This document shows positions 60,011-64,000 of a DNA stretch of 64,000 nucleotides, in pieces; the stretch's first letter is position 1, and every line of letters begins with the position of its first letter. The DNA is taken from the NCBI RefSeq assembly GCF_028372415.1, contig NC_092875.1, positions 56,213,228 to 56,277,227 on the forward strand, in the 5' to 3' direction. The notes beneath the pieces are model-generated. The model saw nothing but the letters and a program-made list of their open reading frames with translations, made no database searches and had not been told where the DNA came from. The DNA comes from Notamacropus eugenii (taxonomy: Eukaryota; Chordata; Mammalia; Diprotodontia; Macropodidae). The position numbers were made by a program, and so were the translations under genes.

Positions 60011-61210
60011 GAACAAAATATGGAATTTACTTTCCTATATTCTCTGAAATTATGGAGAATCCATGAGGCACATAGTATGACTCAGACATGAGCACATATC
60101 TCCTAAGAGGATTTATGGAACCATCAGATTGATTTAACCTGGCAAATGAGGCTAGAGTTTTTCTAGTCAAAGATTCTCACTTTACAGATGCTGAAACTCA
60201 TGTCTAGAGAGGTCAAGAAGTAAAACTGGGATTTCAACATGGCTACATAGCTCCAGATGGATTGCTCCCAAACCTATAAATAATCATCAAGTCTTAACTA
60301 GAAGAGTTTATTGATTAGAAACTCACTACCAAGATGCACCTGAAATTTACCTAGTGCAACCTTGTCATTTGCCAGGAGTTCTCTCTATAATACAACAGAA
60401 AAGTGATCATCCCTCTTATGCTTGGGAACGTCCAGTAATGAAGGAGCTCACTGGCTCCAATGAAGAACATAAAAAGATTCAGAGGTTGTTAGAACCAGAA
60501 CAACTCTCAGGTCACTTAGCTCATCCTTAACCATAGAATGAATCCTGTCTCTAGCAACCCAGAGGTGTCATCAAGTCTCTGCTGGAAGTTTTCCATGTTG
60601 GCTTCCATTGTCAGATAGGTCTCATTATTAGGAAATTTTCTGCCAGGATTTCCTGCCCTACAGGGATCTGAACTATTCATGGAATGGAATGACAATTATA
60701 TGTTTTTTTTTTTTTTAAATTAGGACCTTTGGGGATTCAGTCTTGAAAAACCTCAGAACTTATGAAATATTTATTTTATTCCCCTCCTGCCCTCCAAACC
60801 CCCAGATAATTTGTCACAGGACACATTAGCCACCAAGTCAGAAGTCATATGTTTTACTTGTAGGATGCAGAGCTGCTGTCTACCTTGCCCTTTCTTACAA
60901 CAACCCAGGACAGAAACAGAGTCTTCAAACCTGTTCCCTCCATGATGCCCTGTAAGTATGATGGAGGAAGAATGAGAAGAAGGAGCAAAAAATATGGGAA
61001 TTGGGAAGCAGCTAATTTTTCTTCAGAAATTCAGAGAGATTCCACTAATCTTCACATACCCCAAATCACAGCTAAATTGAAGCTGTAGTGCAGCTCATTC
61101 CAAGCTCTCTCTAAATCCCGTAAAGGCCCAATACAAACACCCAATTCATTCCATGGGTAGGTGGGAGAATGATGAAATGTGGAGCAAAAAGGGAGTGGAG
61201 AAGGAGGAGG
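60011..61210. other. Shared inter-gene DNA, unit 4
   Basis: No gene is seen. It aligns with 15,861-17,149. A short T run lies at 60,703-60,715. Confidence 0.6.
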
Positions 61211-61214
61211 AAAA

Positions 61215-61560
61215 AGAATAAACAATTGTAGAGCCTACTATGTGCCTTTTCTTACAATTATTATTTCATTTGATTTAAAAAAAAAGAGTGCATAGCAATC
61301 ACTATTATAATCTCCAATTTGCAGCTGGGTAACTGAAGCAAGCATTAAATGTCTTGCTCCAGGTTACAGCTGGTAAATGTATTGAGACTAAATTTGAATT
61401 TGGGTCTTCCTGGTCCCTGGGCCAGTATTCGATGTGCTACCAGATGCAGAGTCTGATAGACGTTTAATCATGAGATCTAGGTGTAATTTCTAGCTCTACC
61501 ACCAAATACCATGGGGACCTTGTCTTGATTGCCTACCTTCTCTGAACCCTAGTCATAACA
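61215..61560. repeat. MIR-type SINE pair, unit 4
   Basis: Antisense copy ('aatttgaatttgggtcttcc') followed by a sense copy ('gagatctaggtgtaatttct'). Confidence 0.7.
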
Positions 61561-64000
61561 TGGGTTGATATTTCATCAATTATTTGCATGCATTGTTAAG
61601 AAGAGGGAGATGTGTTGCTAAATGTCAAAAGCAATATCCATTTAATTCTTCATTGTGTTCCTGTGAGCATCAAAGGTGTTAATTTCCATGGAAATATTTG
61701 GCACCTATAAATCACTATAGTAATGTGTAGTTATCATTACTGTTAACATGGTGGAAGTCCAAGTCCCGTGTGGTTCAGCCCATCTGAGCCAAACCTATTT
61801 CAGTGCCTAGGTCAGAACTCAAGCAATTGAAATCTCAGCTTTCCCAAAATGATGCCAGTAAGATTAGAGGGCTTCCTTATCTAACTCTGAAAGGCAGAGT
61901 CCTGGGAACTCAAGTAGGTCCTTTCATGCTAAACATGTGTGTTCCCTGAGACCACTGATTTTATAGATTTGTAATAGAACTTTCAAGCTGAAATTGAACT
62001 GCCCACAGGCCCCCACTCCCAACCATGGATCATAGCCTGGGCAGGAGGGGTGGAAGGATATATCCCACTCTCCATTAGAGGTTATCAGCCAACTGGAGAC
62101 ATTTACCATAAGTTGAAGAAAAACAGATAGATATGTGAAGATGATGATGGAATGGAATTTCCTACCACCTGTAGCAAGAAGGAAGTTTGAACAGATTTAG
62201 TGGAAGGACAAGGAAAAAGGAGATTGTGTATTGTGGATTCTGATACTCTATGGCATTAGTTTCCAAAATGGGTATTTAGGACCCATGGAATGTCTTGGAA
62301 TGACCCCAAGTAGGCTGTGACTTGATTTCAGAAGGTGAGAAGATGGGATAAATCCTACTCTCCTTCCTATACAGTTATAACTGAACGTCACCCAGGTACA
62401 TAGAGCAGTCAAAATTCCCATTCTCCTCCCTCTCAACAGATCCACAAGGTAGCACCTTGCTCCTAGGATCATGTGTTGACTGCCACAGGTACTGTGCGTT
62501 CTAGGGTCTGGGCAGTCATCCATGAGTAAGTGCCCCCGGTCACCCTTTCTCATCTTTTGTATGCTACCTACTGCATTCTCATGAATCCCCCTGATTTTCC
62601 TCTTCTAACTGTAAATAAAAAGTAGCTCTAATACTCTGATTTAGGAATTTTTTTCTTCGATCTGCAATTAGCAAGCATGCAGATTAACTCAGTTTCTCTT
62701 TCAGAAAAACTCAAAATAAATAATTGAGATTAAAATTGGCATTTTGCATGTAACATCTTGCTGAGCTTCATAGTAGGTAAATCATACTCAGGTGGGACCT
62801 CGGTGAAGAAAGAAATTTGGAAGTAAAGGAAAACAAAAAATACATTAACTCTTACGTGTCCAGTCCTTAACTAAAATAAAAAAAGAAGGGTCTGTTATGC
62901 ACTGCAGCTTACACTAAGGGCATAGGAAGAAGATATAACTGTCACTGTTTCCATAGCACAGTATCAAACATACAGTAACTGATCAGACTGTGATTTCTTG
63001 ATCTGAGCATGAGGAGTCTTTTTAAAGTTTAAGAAAATTTTACAAATGCCATATTCGATAGTAGCTACATTATTAGTAATTGAAAATTTAGTCACTGAGA
63101 AAATGCATAATGACCAAAAGTTATAATGCTTTTAAGCAGTAGTGCTTTTAAGTAAATTTATATTTTATTAATCACAAAGTACCTAAGAACATTTGAAAAA
63201 AGTATAATTTTATTCATGCAGTCAGTCTACACACATATGCTTGCTTTTATCTTGAGCCAACCCTCATGTTTTATTAGAGCTAAAGGCAGATGTAAACAAC
63301 CATCGTTGGTGCACATATGGATTTGAAAATATCTTGAAACAACTGTATATCTTCCCAGAAGTAGTTAGCTTAGGGATTGGGAACCACTGCTTTGAGAGGA
63401 ATTCAAAGAAATCTAAGACTAATTCTTGACCAGAAGGAGCTCCCAACCTAGTTGAGAACACACATAAAGATAAATGAAAATGGCAGATGATGTATTATTT
63501 TAGCCAAATGAGAGATTTACAGAGTGTAATTGTGATGAATATCAGGGGAAACAGAATATTTTGGGGCTTGGGGAATTCATACTTCAGATAGAATTTGCAA
63601 CTTGAGCTGGGCCTTCAGTCATGGAAAAGATTGGAAAAAGAGTAGATGAAGAAAAACAAAAGTCCATATACAAAGAACAGCATGAAGAAATTCCATTTCC
63701 CATCCCTACGAGTGTTTGTGCCATGTTGTCTTTCTTTGACTGGAGGTGAGTAGGGAGAGAATGGGGATTGCTTTGTATGCTTCCTCTAGCTCCACAGTTA
63801 ATTATGTAATCAAATGCTTGTTTTTTGAGGAGGAGCAAGGAAGATCATTACATACCTTCCTCTTCTATAAATTGAGCACATTTATGAACAGTTGCAAGAA
63901 AGAATTCATGGATTCTTTGTTATTATTGACATAGTTCTTACTAGAATGCAATAAAATTAGGGCATATTAGAAACATCCATGTTTGTGTGTTCTCAACTTA
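61561..64000. other. Shared pre-OR DNA, unit 4 (window edge)
   Basis: Aligns with 28,675-31,130 and 42,690-45,130. It contains the third copy of the small repeated ORF (63,746-63,934), here opening with GTG instead of ATG and one codon-change from its sisters at the stop. No gene is recognised. Confidence 0.6.

Larger units (their letters stand above)
47865..64000 (+). repeat. Tandem block, unit 4 (continues beyond the window)
   Basis: It retains the fullest old L1 block. Private features are two adjacent HAL1-family copies (53,946-56,250). From the small-ORF landmark at 63,746 the next OR would be expected about 3.0-3.1 kb further on, outside the window. Confidence 0.85.

Noticed and set aside
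1-64000. CRISPR arrays, bacterial operons, tRNA or rRNA genes
   Set aside because: No regularly spaced repeats with unique spacers, no ribosome-binding-site-led gene runs and no cloverleaf-compatible tRNA sequence were noticed. The content is that of a vertebrate genome.

Overview
The window looks like a piece of a mammalian, most probably marsupial, olfactory-receptor (OR) cluster. The only host protein genes I can support are OR coding exons. They are single-exon, about 316 codons, and each is preceded by a splice acceptor a few bases before the ATG. Everything else is intergenic DNA made of old and young retroposons: L1 with a marsupial-type 3' end, ORF1-only 'half-L1' (HAL1) elements, MIR-type SINEs, a SINE I recall as marsupial-specific, and retroviral LTRs. 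There is no sign of bacterial or viral gene organisation, and no RNA gene or CRISPR array was seen.

Layout. The sequence is a tandem array of one ancestral block: OR exon, about 4 kb of SINE-rich downstream DNA, a block of old L1 sequence, then 6-7 kb leading to the next OR. Unit 1 (about 1,007-19,211) starts with a frameshifted OR. Unit 2 (about 19,714-33,955) has lost its OR through a deletion whose breakpoint is occupied by an LTR-like sequence. Unit 3 (33,956-47,864) starts with an intact OR. Unit 4 (47,865 to beyond the end) starts with a second intact OR. Bases 1-1,006 are the tail of a preceding unit. Judging from the unit 4 landmarks, a further OR would be expected roughly 2.8 kb beyond the right edge.

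Each unit carries private insertions, and the same site is empty in its sisters. Unit 1 has a SINE, a solo LTR with a 6-bp target duplication, and a 4.4-kb antisense L1 lacking its 3' half. Unit 2 has a 2.6-kb HAL1 with a perfect target duplication and a second, antisense, 5'-truncated HAL1. Unit 3 has a short solo LTR that splits a MIR. Unit 4 has two HAL1-family copies side by side. Units 2 and 3 also carry large private deletions in the old L1 block. The insertions therefore followed the block duplication, and the array can be read as a history of duplication, retroposition, deletion and, within the OR exons, probable gene conversion.

How the genes act: the two intact ORs are near-identical family-7-like odorant GPCRs, expected to couple to the olfactory G protein in sensory neurons. 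They differ from each other mostly in TM3-TM6, where ligand contacts lie. No other pathway is encoded here.
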